From positions 19,058,135 through 19,122,134 of the forward strand of contig CANTUZ010000012.1 in assembly GCA_947846985.1 (NCBI GenBank): a stretch of 64,000 nucleotides of DNA, read 5' to 3'. Positions 10,331 to 21,830 of this stretch are shown here, piece by piece. The notes beneath the pieces were generated by a model. The model had not been told where the DNA came from. It made no database searches and saw only the letters and a program-made list of their open reading frames with translations. Each line of letters starts with the position of its first letter. Position 1 is the first letter of the stretch. The position numbers and the translations under genes were made by a program. The stretch is from Fratercula arctica (Eukaryota; Chordata; Aves; Charadriiformes; Alcidae).

Positions 10331-11060
10331 AATGTGTACGGGTGCTCGAGCGCGTTTTGAAGGGCGGCGACTGCCATGCGGAGGACGCTCGCCGCGGGAC
10401 GCACCGGCAACAGACACCCGAGTCCCGGGGCGTCACCTCTCCCAAACGACTACAGGAGAAAGGGTAGGAAAACGGCTTTGTTTCGTCATTTCCAAAACCC
10501 GCTCGCGCCTGCAACGCACCCTGCCCACCCAGGTTTTCGTCAGACGGACGGTTTGCTTCACGCCGCCGGTGGGGACGGGGCAAGCGGCAGGCGGGCGCTG
10601 CCCGCCGAGCCGTGCCCAGGGCGGCCCGCCGCTCCCGCAGGAGCCTTGTGCCGGCTGCGCTCTGTCCCTGCAGGGTGCGCGGCTGGCAGCCTCCCGCCGC
10701 CCCCGCCAGGCTGCGGGTGTTGAGCACAGGCTGCCGTTAACCGGCGGCTCCCCGCCGCACCGCTCCGCGCCGCGGCGCCACGTGCCGGCGGGCGGCGGCG
10801 CGAGGCCGGGCGAGGCGGGAAGCGGCCCCTCCTTTCTCGCCCCGCTGAGGGGGGTGGTCGGGGCAGCCTCTGCCACGTACCGCCACCGGGAGCTGCTCGG
10901 CGGACCGGAGCTGCCCGGCAGGCCGCGGAGGTTCTTTGCCGGCTGCTCCCCACGACGCGAGTGCCTCGGCACGGGGAGCTGGCGGGCGGTGCCGCCTTCT
11001 CTCCCGCGTTCCCGGGGCTTTGCCGGCCCCGGCTCACGCTGTAACGCATGAGGGTTTTTT
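10330..11060. promoter_or_regulatory. Third CpG island, no gene assigned
   Basis: About 730 bp of dense CpG with GC-box-like runs and sharp edges. Frames stay open on both strands (10332-11051 plus, 10433-11293 minus), which is expected when stop codons are rare, and neither resembles a known protein. It lies 4 kb upstream of the GFI1 start and 5.7 kb past the EVI5 stop. It may be a distal GFI1 promoter, a lncRNA promoter or an enhancer. Confidence 0.5.
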
Positions 11061-11121
11061 TCATCTCGTGGACTTCCAGCTCTTTTTATCTGGAAATCGC
11101 CCCACGCGCGTTTTACCTTGC

Positions 11122-11175
11122 AGCCCAGAAATATCGCTGGGTTGCTATAGCCCAGAAATATCGCTGGGTTGCTAT
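11122..11175. repeat. 27-bp tandem duplication (2 perfect copies)
   Basis: Copies at 11122-11148 and 11149-11175 are identical, beginning agcccagaaatatcgctggg. Perfect identity suggests a recent or polymorphic duplication at the edge of the CpG island. Confidence 0.96.
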
Positions 11176-14100
11176 CTCTGTGGAACAAGGGACTGAAAGA
11201 CAAGTGCTGCAGCGCCTGCAATCCGTAGGTAGGGCCTGAAGCTAGTTTCCACTCCTTTGCCTCCAACAGCCATCGTCCCAGGGCTCTTTCCACCCCAAGA
11301 GGAGCTTGCTATCTCTAGTAACAGCACACAGAACAGAGGTGAAGGGACTAAGCTCTTATTTTTGGTTTATGGTGTGACCTGTGTGCCGCAGTTCAGTAAC
11401 CTTTAAGATGGTTTTGTGTATGCAGTAGTCATCATGTGACACTGCAAGAGCTGTGTGACAATACCAAATATTCTGTATCCTGGTGTGAGAAAGCCAAAAG
11501 CCAACGGTCCTGAGTTGGCAGAGGGATGTAATTCATGTGAAGTGTAGGTGATAAGAGCTGGAGATGGGTTTTAACAGAGCTGCTCTAATGCTTCCCCCAG
11601 AGGGAGTGTGATATTCAAAGTGAAACATAAAAACTTGGTAAGATACAGTTGAATGCCATGGTAAGTACATGATCATTACCCCATAGTGTCAGAAGAGGGG
11701 GAGAAATAAATAAAAGCACAGGTTTAAAGGATGGGATTATGTTGTAGTCATGCTTAAGACTGAAGAACTACTCAATGTCATTTACTGCACTATTCACAGC
11801 AGCTGCATGATGTCACCATTAGAGCTAAGAAGACACCAGATAAGGCAGTAAAGGCAATGGGATGCAGATGAAATCTTCATGTTCAGAAGTGATGAGACAC
11901 TTTATAACAGGAGGAAGGATTTGAAGACCAGGATTTGACAGGTTAGCTGCTTGGTACATAGTGGAGGAGAAGCAACTGTTTGCGCATGGAAGTCAGGATT
12001 GGGAGAAGGCAGCAAAGAGGGTGATTCAGTGGGGGAGTAGTGAGTAACGTACACACTTTAAAGTAATAAAACCCAAGATCACAGTTATCCAGAACACTTT
12101 CACTATGAGAAACTGCTAGAACTTGTAGCATTGTGTGTTCTGTTGGGAAGCGTGTCTTTATTTTTTTAATAACATTTTTGTAAATATTTATTTTTAACAT
12201 GTCCTGCTTATTGTTTATTTTTTTCCCCGACTATCTTGTCACTACCTTATCTTTCTCTTTGTGGCATAAACATGTTCTGTAAATACGCAAGACAGTGATT
12301 TTTGACAGCAATTTTTTGGATCACTGAGGAAACCAAAGTAAATTCTGCTGTGCTCAGAGCAGATTAGAAAAGTAATGATCACTGTGGGCACAAACTGGAG
12401 AGGGGACAGTAGGCTGTGGTGTTTAAGGCTGGGATGAAAAGAGTGCTTCCAGCTTTGGGAAGGAGTGGACCCAGCACCTTGCCTCCATTGTGAATAGAAG
12501 AAAGTTGAATCAATGGGTTGCAAAATGTAGACTATGCAAAATGGTCACAGGAATTTTAGTTGTCATAGTGTGACACTAGAAATTTCAGTCACGCAACATT
12601 CTAAGAGTATGCCACATTGCTTTTTCATAATTGTGCAATGAGGTATTATTCCTAGAAAGGGAGAGTGTTAAGGTGTTGTATCTTGGATCTAGCAGTTGAA
12701 TCTTAGTCAATCCATGTCCGTGCATGTTTAGGCATGCATATGTTAGCATGTTTTCTCCACTCTGAAGCTGAAACTTCATGCTATATAAAGGTTATTTTTA
12801 AAGTCAATTTACCATGTACTTTTCATTCTATCATTCAGAATCTCTGGTTCTACAGGCTACTACGTAAATGTATTTCACTCATTTTTCATATGTCTTGAGC
12901 TAGTTTGTAAAAAAAACCCCAAAAACGACCAATCAAAACCCTCAGAGAATTACAAAAAATGCATTATACTGATAAAAGTATTTCACAAAACAAAAACGAA
13001 CTTCATTAAATCCAGAAATCCGTTTGTTGATGCATAGCTTTCCTCTTCCCCCTCAATACACATAGAGTCAGTAGCTGGTGCATAATTAAATATAACACTG
13101 TAGTTTCCACTTAAATTGTACTAACACTTATTTTATAGGTTGATTTTTTTATTTTAGTCTCTATGACTAGCCTAATGCCTTTCCTAATGAGTTACATTAT
13201 TTGGAGCCTCTACAGGTAAGGGAATTAGCAGCACATCGAGTCTAAAATATAGATATTTTTATGCTAACATATCTTTACCTCATTCTAGCTTAAAATATAA
13301 ATGTTGTATGAGCATCAAGTTTCACTAAGTCGCTAGCACAGTCTCTGATATAAAACACTGATTACATTAACAACCCTAGAGAAATACGCAATTCCTTCTG
13401 TGTTGCAGTTCCACAAAAGGGCCAAGTATTAAGTTCAATAGTACGAGATATACAAAGTGGTTTTGTTAAATTCATGCAACCCCCTATGTGGATACTTCTT
13501 TTAATCACTTTCATAGCAATTAATTTTAGTTAAAATAATATAGGAAATTTTACATACAGTTGAAAACTGATTTTAGTGGAAAATATTTGTGAATGTGTAT
13601 GTAAATGAGGCCTGCATTTTGTCAAAAAACACGACCAACATGAACAAAGAGTTGTTAGGCTGTGAACGTAATACATGCTTCTTAACTTCACAGATGTACT
13701 TTCTCCCAACTAGTCACATTCACCATTTTTCACAAATGTTAAAAATTTCTAATACGTGAAATGAAATGACTTCAGTAAAAAGAGGTCTAGTCATAAATGC
13801 TATTTGGACCTAAAATACTAATTTCCTTAGCCTGGAAGAAAATTTGAGGCTTCAATAAAAAAATAAGAAAAATTGAGGCTTCTCTAGCTAGTGAGGACAT
13901 TTGATTATCAGCTAGAGAAAGCAGAACCATTTTCACTACCAAACATAAAGTGTAATTTACCTGGAAACTCTGTATATAGATAGGGCACCCTGCTTCCCAA
14001 TTTCACCTGTCTTCTCAGTGCAGCACTTCCGCATTCAAGAATTTTAAGTTTTCATGTTTACGTGCTTTTTTTACCTTATGCTTTTAGCATTCACATTGAG

Positions 14101-14190
14101 CTCTGACAGCCTGCACGTAAAACAAATCTAAGAGAACGGCAATATTTGTTAGCTCATGCAAGCAAGGTCATGGTGTGTAGCATAATTAGT
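11176..14190. other. Intergenic or distal EVI5 3' UTR sequence
   Basis: AT-rich sequence with no recognisable gene or repeat. Several TTTATT hexamers (AATAAA on the minus strand) occur at 12157-12162, 12187-12192, 12214-12219 and 13148-13153, so a long EVI5 3' UTR could reach this far. In AT-rich DNA such hexamers are common by chance. Confidence 0.35.
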
Positions 14191-16805
14191 CTGTTTTATT
14201 TATTGACATGTTAGTAAGTATATTATCTATACTGTTGATGATTTGACATTATTCTGGTGCATATTCAAATGATAACACACATAAGGAAAGAGATCAGTGT
14301 AATTTTTTTTGGCAGAACAGTTGCAGAAAAAGCAGGATCTTCCTAGCTATCTTCCTAGCATATTCTGTGTGTAACTAAGTCTTCTAAAACTGCAGCATTC
14401 ACCTTCATCACTAGAAGAGATGCAGTTAGTTGGATAAGGACTTTTGCTCTTCCCTTAATATTTTTATTTATGCTGTTATTCAGTATTTATTCTATTAGTA
14501 TACTTTAAACCCACAAAAGTTGAGGAAATAACCCTTGCCAGCTAATCTCATTTGCTATCACTTGAACAGTAAGGCAGTTATTGCAAAATCATAACACTTC
14601 ACTGTTCAAACAGACAGGATTTTTATAGCTCTCCAACTGAATTTTCCTCCTGCCACTTACTACAGAACGTTACCTTTAAGAGAGACTTGCAGCTGGTATT
14701 GATGACAGGCAACAAGACATTTGTCACCTATCCTCTTGGGCAACAATGATCCAGGTGCAAACACAAGTTACCAGGTGCTCATTGGGAGGAAAAAGGCAAC
14801 TGTTACTTACTAGTGAACAAAAGTGCTTCCAATTTGGTTTTGCATACATACATGAAGTTTCCACCAGGGATCAAAATCAGGCAGCTCATCTACCTCAGAG
14901 ATGGCAATTTCCACAGGCTATACTAGGATCTATGTATTCAGTGGTAGGATGTATGTAAATTTTGCAGAAATACTAAAGCAAGTTAGGAGCTGTAGAAATT
15001 AGTAAATGGGAAATTGTCACCCACCTACTTTAAGATTTAAATCAGACTGCACCTGTGCAAATGATACTGTTGAGAGGCCCAGAATGTGCTTCTTCCGCGC
15101 AACTTTCCCTATCATTCTTTGAACATCTGTTATCTCCTGAGTTGTGCTGTTTCTTTCTGAGGACACATTCAAAATAACAGTAAAGGAAATGCCTAACAGG
15201 ACTAGCAGATGCGTTCAGTAGCATGCTTCAACACTTTTGCAATTTTAAACAGCTACGCTGCTTCTCAGGGATAGCAAGGTAGGTAACATCTGTGCTGACT
15301 ATGAGTACCAACTTGTGCATGGCTTTTTTTTTTTCTTTATTAACAGAACAGGTGCAAACATTGGTAGAAAAGAAGTCTTAAGGATTGTTTAATTATTTAA
15401 GATGGCAATAATAGCTGCCATTAAGAATAATCTTGACTAGAACGTGTCTGAGAGGACAAGTGAGTGTTCATATGACAACAGTAGAATAATATCTTGTTCT
15501 GTTCAAGAAGCTAGGGCCATCTTACTGGATCTCAGTTTTCAAGAGCGTGAAAGTAGAATGCTTAGCTCAGCTCTTACTGCTTGGGTGAATCACAGCTATT
15601 TGGTGACAGGACCAACAGCTTATTTCCTAGATCTGCAATATAAAACTGTAAGAAAAATGAACTTATGTATTTTTACTACACTGACTATACCTTCATTAGA
15701 ACTAACTGCAAGACATGAATAATTTTTCACCTTATTTGAACTACCACTCTAATCTAGAGACAGCAAGTAACTGTGCAGTAATCAAGGACTGTAGCTTAGA
15801 AATGACTAAACAGTAAATGCTGCAATCTTGTTAAATCATGAAAAATTTATTTTCATTACATATATATGAAGGTAAAAGATTTCAGTCAATAGTGTTTTGA
15901 ACAAGCATTTCCGACATGAACCTGTTAGTGTAGCTAGGCTGAAACTTAATGTAGAGTTAGTGTTTTGCCTTTATTTAGTAATTCATTTCTAGTGTGTATA
16001 TACAGAATTCATTTTCCTGTTAGAATACCAGAGACAGTAATATTGCAACATTTACATTCCTCATATAAAATGGTGTAATGTACATTTTCAGCTTGGTGTA
16101 GATATATAAATATGTACAAAATGAACATTATTGTAATTAACATATTCAGACCAGGTATTATTTAGCAACATCAAGAGCAGATGCACATAGATTTAAGTGA
16201 AAATGGTGAAAAACACCTTTATGACATTAGTGACCATTATTTGCATATATGAAGTAGTACAGATAAAGGCTCCTCTTTCAAGCTTTCTGTGGGCATCCAA
16301 TAACTTTAGTAAAAACAAAGTAATCGAGAAGTATAAGATAATTTTTTAAATATATATATTTATATGTGTCATGATCAGATGGTTTACTAGGGTCCATCTT
16401 GATCACAAATGGATAACAATGTAAAACATACACATTTGTTCAGAGCATAAAATATTGCACAAGAGCAATTTCTTTTGAGGAAAATAATTCCGGTGCTTGT
16501 GAACAGCAAAAATGGTTCTTAGGCATTAAAGAAATGATATATTTGCAGTTTCTAAACCAAGGAACATTCAGTAATACTGTCAGAACTGTCATCCATCAGC
16601 TTCTTCCCAGCCTGTTTTATGGCAATGGTATGTCATTAGCAAGATTTGGCAAAGAGAGAAGGCAGATAGACAGTACACGTATATATTTATCACAGGCTAG
16701 ACCAGATCCAATAGTTACCTAAACCAACTGCTGGACAGTTTCAGTTATCTGACAATTTCACCCTTAAAGAAATATGAAAGTCTTCAATGCTAGTCAAAGT
16801 GATAA
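14191..16805 (-). other. EVI5: Probable EVI5 3' UTR
   Basis: Directly follows the EVI5 stop codon on the minus strand, with no splice-like break seen. Minus-strand AATAAA signals lie at 15975-15970, 15851-15846 and 14204-14195 (two overlapping). Two minus-strand matches to the Pumilio consensus TGTANATA lie at 16118-16111 and 16004-15997. The right boundary is certain; the true end is unknown. Confidence 0.45.
15970..15975 (-). terminator. EVI5: Candidate poly(A) signal AATAAA
   Basis: This canonical hexamer on the minus strand lies about 830 nt after the EVI5 stop. It is one of several candidates, chosen because it is among the first perfect hexamers after the stop. There is no cleavage-site evidence. 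Confidence 0.25.
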
Positions 16806-17108
16806 TCACACAGTAGTAGAGTAAGATTCCATTCTCTGCTTGGAAACCATCTTGTCTGAATTCCCACTCTGAAGGGCACTTTCCTCAGTATCACTGTCAC
16901 TGCTGTCTACAACTGTGTGATCCAGAGCCGTCTGACCAGTTCTCCTGTGTAGATGAAAGTTCACCCCACTCTCCTGTATGGAGTTAGTTATAAAATCTTC
17001 ATCAGAAGAATGAAATGATTCATCGTCTCCTGTGAAATGGTTGACAATGTGAATCCCATCAAAAATGGGTTGGTCTGAGAAGTCTCTCTGGCCTTTTAGA
17101 CATTTGAT
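16806..17108 (-). CDS. EVI5: EVI5 last coding exon: acidic C-terminal tail and stop
   Basis: A 303-nt coding part, 100 codons plus TGA at 16808-16806. The acceptor is TCTAACAG at 17109. It reads IKCLKGQRDFSDQPIFDGIH, then IVNHFTGDDESFHSSDEDF, followed by a less conserved region, an acidic Ser-rich cluster DSSDSDTEES and the end SYSTTV. The last residues fit a class I PDZ ligand (Thr at -2, Val at 0). The GDDESFHSSDEDF block contains CK2-type acidic serine sites. The exon is separated from the previous one by a 20.9-kb intron. Confidence 0.95.
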   Translation of the reverse strand: MKCLKGQRDFSDQPIFDGIHIVNHFTGDDESFHSSDEDFITNSIQESGVNFHLHRRTGQTALDHTVVDSSDSDTEESALQSGNSDKMVSKQRMESYSTTV

Positions 17109-19639
17109 CTGTTAGAAAAAGCAGAAGTTAACAGTTAATCAGAGCTGAAGAGTCCAGCAGTAAAAGTAAACCAAAAAACGAAAAGCACTACATTTCCAAG
17201 AAGTGTCTCATTGAACTCTTACTGGATTATTAAATTAAATGCTAGATCTAGAAGTAGCGTATTTAAGATCACTTCGAAACTCAGATGGAATCAGAATGAA
17301 GTGACTTCTCACTTCTGTCTGCCCAAGCAGAGACCTTGAAAGAATGTCTTAAATAACACTTGTAATTTTCTAAAATTCTCTTTCTATCCCCAGAGCATTT
17401 CAGTTTTAAGGCTTAATAATCAAGGTACCTAGAATCACTAATGACAGATTCCTCCAGGCTATTTACTCATCTTTAATATCCCCATGAGAATGGTTTATAG
17501 TTAGTTTTCTAGTTGCGTATTTGTTTTGACAGCACTTTTGGCCTTCACATCTTACTTTTATAGCTCCATTCTTTCCCTTATCACCTAACTTCTCACTTGA
17601 GCAAAGCCCTCCTCCAGTCCCAAAGAGCAGGGTCCCAAGTGAATATTGCCAGTTTCACACACCCACAGAAAAAAAAAAATAAAAAAGAAAAAACCCAGGA
17701 AATATACTTAGTTCTGTCTATACTGCAAGATTGAGTGTCTTTTCATTATTTAGTTCACTCAATGAGATTTCAGATCAAGAAATACAAGAGAATTCTCTTT
17801 GTATTGCATAAATAGATTGTAGTTTCAATTTTAAGAGAATATCAAACACGACAAAAATTGTCAGACCATGGACAGATATGATAACATTTAAATTCAAAAT
17901 GCACTGTGGAGTATTACAATTATTACAACCATGGATTCAAGCTATTCAAAAGCAAAACCTAAAGCTCTGAAGCTTGCTAAGTCCCCTGTTAATTTAGTGA
18001 AAATAACTGCAACTCATGTAAGTCATTCCTGAGGTTATTTTTTCTGGAATTTAATTTTTGTTAGCTTTCAGTAGCAACTACCTCAGGGTCAGTTTGACAG
18101 TCGAAGAGTATTAAGATAAAAAAATCCTAAGGATACAAACCAAACATTAAAAATGCATTACAGAAACTTCCTAATGTCACTCTGGAAGATTAAAAAGGAA
18201 GATGCATGAAGTGCTATTTTGTAAGCAACTTTTCACAGTAACAGAGACCTGGAAAATAGAAGAAAAAGCCTGAAGAGCGTCTTTACACAAATCTATTTTA
18301 TGTTTCAGAAATCTGAAGCAATATTCACTTCGATAAATAAAAAGTGCATGTCGGTCCTTGCTACTGACACCAATAGATTTTACCTGTCCATTTGGGGAAC
18401 CAGGAATCTCTGTACTTACCCTGGGCTTGTGCAAAAGATGAGAATAAAAAAGGGGTTGAAAAAGAGATCACAAGAGTCATAATCATGCTAGAAGCCATCA
18501 AATTGTATGGTAACAGCATGTAAAAGCTCCAACTTTTAACAGATATCAAAGCATCCCTGTTGGGAATATGGGTACGTGCTGTAGATCTAAACCTTGGTTG
18601 TAACTACATGTACTAGTGTTAATTTTTTGCATTATCTTAATGTACATATAGGCTGCAGTTGTCTCATAAGGAATATGCTTGTTTAAAGGCAAGCAACACA
18701 AAGTTCCACACTTGTACAGCATAATTCATGATGTAAGCAAAATGAGCTTATGTCAAATATTAGGTACTGGACAGTAACATGTATCTGGAATAAACAATGT
18801 TTACTAGCTTATATACAGAAAACCTGATACAGAGATTCTTATGTTATTCAGAAGTATTATCCCTAAAAACATCCTGCAGTACGATCAGATTAGCTGCCAC
18901 ATGAAGTTTCCAAAACAGCTATCAATTTTAGTCACTAAGAAAATAAAAACACAGAAAAACAAAACGAAACCCAACAATTTCTCTCCACCCTCACCACAGA
19001 AAAAAAAGCTCCGCTGTACAAGTGACTACGAATTTTATATTAGAGTAAGAAATTATACGCTTTTAGGTCTGCACAGTTAAGCCATTGGTTCACCTGAAAT
19101 TATAAAGCTGATACTCAATGTCAGTTGTTTTGAACATTCAGAAAGCCAAGCCAATGACCTCAACTGTTTTCCTGAAGACTTCAACACATGATACCTTTAG
19201 ATGAATATATTTAGGTAACATGACAAAATCATGGCTTCATGGTTTTAGGCAGTTACCTTTCCAAACACCAAATGAGAGTCTGTGGAAAATGCTGCTGGTG
19301 AAAAAAATCATGAAGAGACACAGCCTTTGCCAATTCCTAAAGTGAGTCTGGGAAAACAGCATGTTATCTTTTGTTATTCTAATGAAAGGATGCACAATCT
19401 CTGACCTTCCAGAAATACTTCTTTTCACCTGCAGCTTTACACTTGCTTGCCCTTTTTCTCAAGTACTTCTCACATCCAAGGGCAATCAGACTGCTAGGAA
19501 GAAACATGAACGTACTGTAGATAATATATGCAACAAGTCTATCTGTGGTCATATAGTTCCATAAGTTCTGTGCTTGAAAAATGGCCATCTCATCCAGAAG
19601 CACAGACAAACACTGTAGCATAGAATTTGTTCGTATTAT

Positions 19640-20225
19640 GGGGATCTACAAGCTGGATAGCAACACTGCTGAAGAGGACATGGGCGTTACGACATACAGG
19701 AGGCTGAACAGGGATCAGCAGTGTCCCTGAGCAGGGACAAAGGCTAAAAGCATACTAGGCTTTATTGACAAGGGCATAGCCAGTACATCATGGTAACCAG
19801 TTCTTATCTAGCATTTGTTAAACTGCATCTGTCCTATTCTGCACTTGCTACCTCACTCCTCCCTCAGTAAAAGATACGCATGAGTAGATTCAGTGGGGAA
19901 GCACCAAGACAGTTAAGGGGCAGGAGCTTATGCCTTAAGATAACTAACTGGTTCTTTACTGAAATGCATGGTGGGAGAAGAGATACTGATCATAACACAA
20001 AACACAAGGTTGTCTTTGAACATGAAGGGAAAGTAATTGCTACAAGGCTAGTTAAGAATTAAAACAGGTTGTTCAGAGGCTGTGGACTCTCCATCCTCAG
20101 TGAGCTTTAACACCCAACTGACAAAGCCCTAAGGAACCTGCTTTGAATTCAGTGTCAATCCTGTTTTGAGCAGGCAGTTGGACTAGAGGCCTCTCAGGGT
20201 CCCTTCCAACCTGAAAGATAGATTA
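19640..20225 (+). mobile_element. CR1-type LINE fragment, plus orientation
   Basis: The 3' part carries CR1 hallmarks: ggttgttcagaggctgtgga at about 20067, then ctgttttgagcaggcagttg and ggactagaggcctctc, then gggtcccttccaacctg near 20210. The stretch at about 19655-19790 resembles an upstream CR1 segment (aggctgaacagggatcagca, gtgtccctgagcag). The middle is diverged or deleted. It is 5'-truncated, the usual state of CR1 copies, and non-coding. Edges are approximate. Confidence 0.8.
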
Positions 20226-20944
20226 CAAGTCAGTGAGATGCGTGAAAAGCATGTGGGATGCATATTACTGTTCTTACGGCAGCCATTTTGAGTTTGAGAA
20301 ATTGAAATACTTCATACCTGCCAAAATTACTGCACCACTTAAGAATGTAAATGCTGTCATTTGAACCCAAATGCATCAGTTAACACATAAGTGTCAGTAC
20401 ATTAATTTATCACAAAACCTAGTCTGCAACAGAATGTTACTTTTATTTTACAATTAGAAATCTGTCACTTTAATCTTGAAAATACTTAAAACAGGTTGTT
20501 TTTCAGTTGAAGGTAGAACGTGGCTTGCATCTTAAATTTTTTTTTTTTAACATGAATATTGATGAAAGCAACTAATCTTCAAGAAATTAAAAATATCCAA
20601 CAGAATAGGTTGTGAAGAGCTGTGCACTATTTTCAGTTTTGTGTAGTGTCAGAGTTGAAGATGCTTCAGGGGCACCTCACTCTAACATTTGTTCAGGAGC
20701 ATTTCTGAAGGAGCCTGATTATCTGCAATTTCCATTGTAGCAGAAAGGCTTCGTAAAGCCTCTCAAAGCATTTGGAAAAACTCATAGACAGCATGCACTC
20801 CAATGCAATTAGATACCAGTGGCTAATACCACCTTAAGGCTTTAAAATAGAAGTTTCTTAAAATTAAGGGTTTTGTACTCTCACATAACTTTGCAATCTA
20901 GCAAGCGAGGCTCTGCACTTCTCAGAGAAAAAGCATAATCTTTT

Positions 20945-21830
20945 TTCAAGATGGGAACGTAAGAAGTGTCCTGCTGGCTCAGGGCAATAGTCCATCAGCC
21001 TAATAGTCTGTCTCCAACAGTGACAACAGCACTTTCATATTGTTTTGTTTTTAAGGGAAAGTATGTAAATATGACCAAATTTTTGCAATCAGTTCCCTTC
21101 ATATTCCCAAGCCCCCACTCACTTGTCCAGAAACTGTTATAGCAAATATGAGAGTGCATCTCTTCCTAATTGTTTCAGCATCTGTTTATAGACCAGTTGT
21201 CCATGACTGATTTTTTTTTTATTATTATTTGGTGTCTACCTCCACAGCTTCCTGTGGTAGTAAGTTCCAGAAATTCCTTTGTTTTAAACTGCTCTCTTAC
21301 TTGTTTCAGGAATTGCCTCTGAATTCTAGTAATGCAGGAACAAGTGGTGAAAAGCAGGTCCCCAGTCATGATTCTGAAACTTACATCATAATGCCTCCCT
21401 CAGCCTTCTCTCTAAAACAGAAGAGTCCCAAGCCTTTTTAGCCTCTCACAAACAGAGTGCTCAAGACCACTGATCATTTTAGTTGCCCTTCAACTTTGCT
21501 ACAGGCCTTTTTTAAACTCTCTACATCCATCTTGAGGTACAGAGACCAGCCCTGCATCAAGGATTTTTTAGTGGCAATATAAACCCCTTTATTTTGTTTT
21601 TAAAATACTTCCTATTTGATGCCTAATGTTGTCTTGTTTGTTTTGGCTGCTGCTGCTGCACACTGAGCCAGTGATGTCAGAGGACTCTCAGCAACAACTC
21701 AAAAATATCTTTCCTGATTTGTAACTACCAATTCTGTGTTTGCCATTGTGTAGGTATGGCTTAGATTTTGCAACTGATTAATTACCTTATTCACATTGAA
21801 GCTTATCTGTCACCTTTTTAAGAGAGATTT
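20945..21830 (-). mobile_element. Ancient CR1/L3-like LINE fragment, minus orientation
   Basis: On the plus strand this resembles the reverse complement of an old amniote CR1-clade 3' end. It starts with aagtgtcctgctggctcagg and a 'caatagtccatcag' match at about 20960-21000. Next come acagcttcctgtggtagtaa and gttccagaaattcctttgtt at about 21245-21290. Then come ttttagttgcccttcaactt at about 21477, ctgctgctgcacactgagcc at about 21650-21670, and cacattgaagcttatctgtc at about 21793-21812. Order and spacing agree with the consensus as I remember it. It is heavily mutated. The subfamily needs a RepeatMasker comparison. Confidence 0.7.

Noticed and set aside
10332..11293. Long open frames on both strands (239 and 286 aa)
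   Set aside because: They overlap antisense in CpG-dense DNA, consist of low-complexity Arg/Pro/Ala/Gly, and show no domain or splice logic. They are stop-poor composition artefacts.
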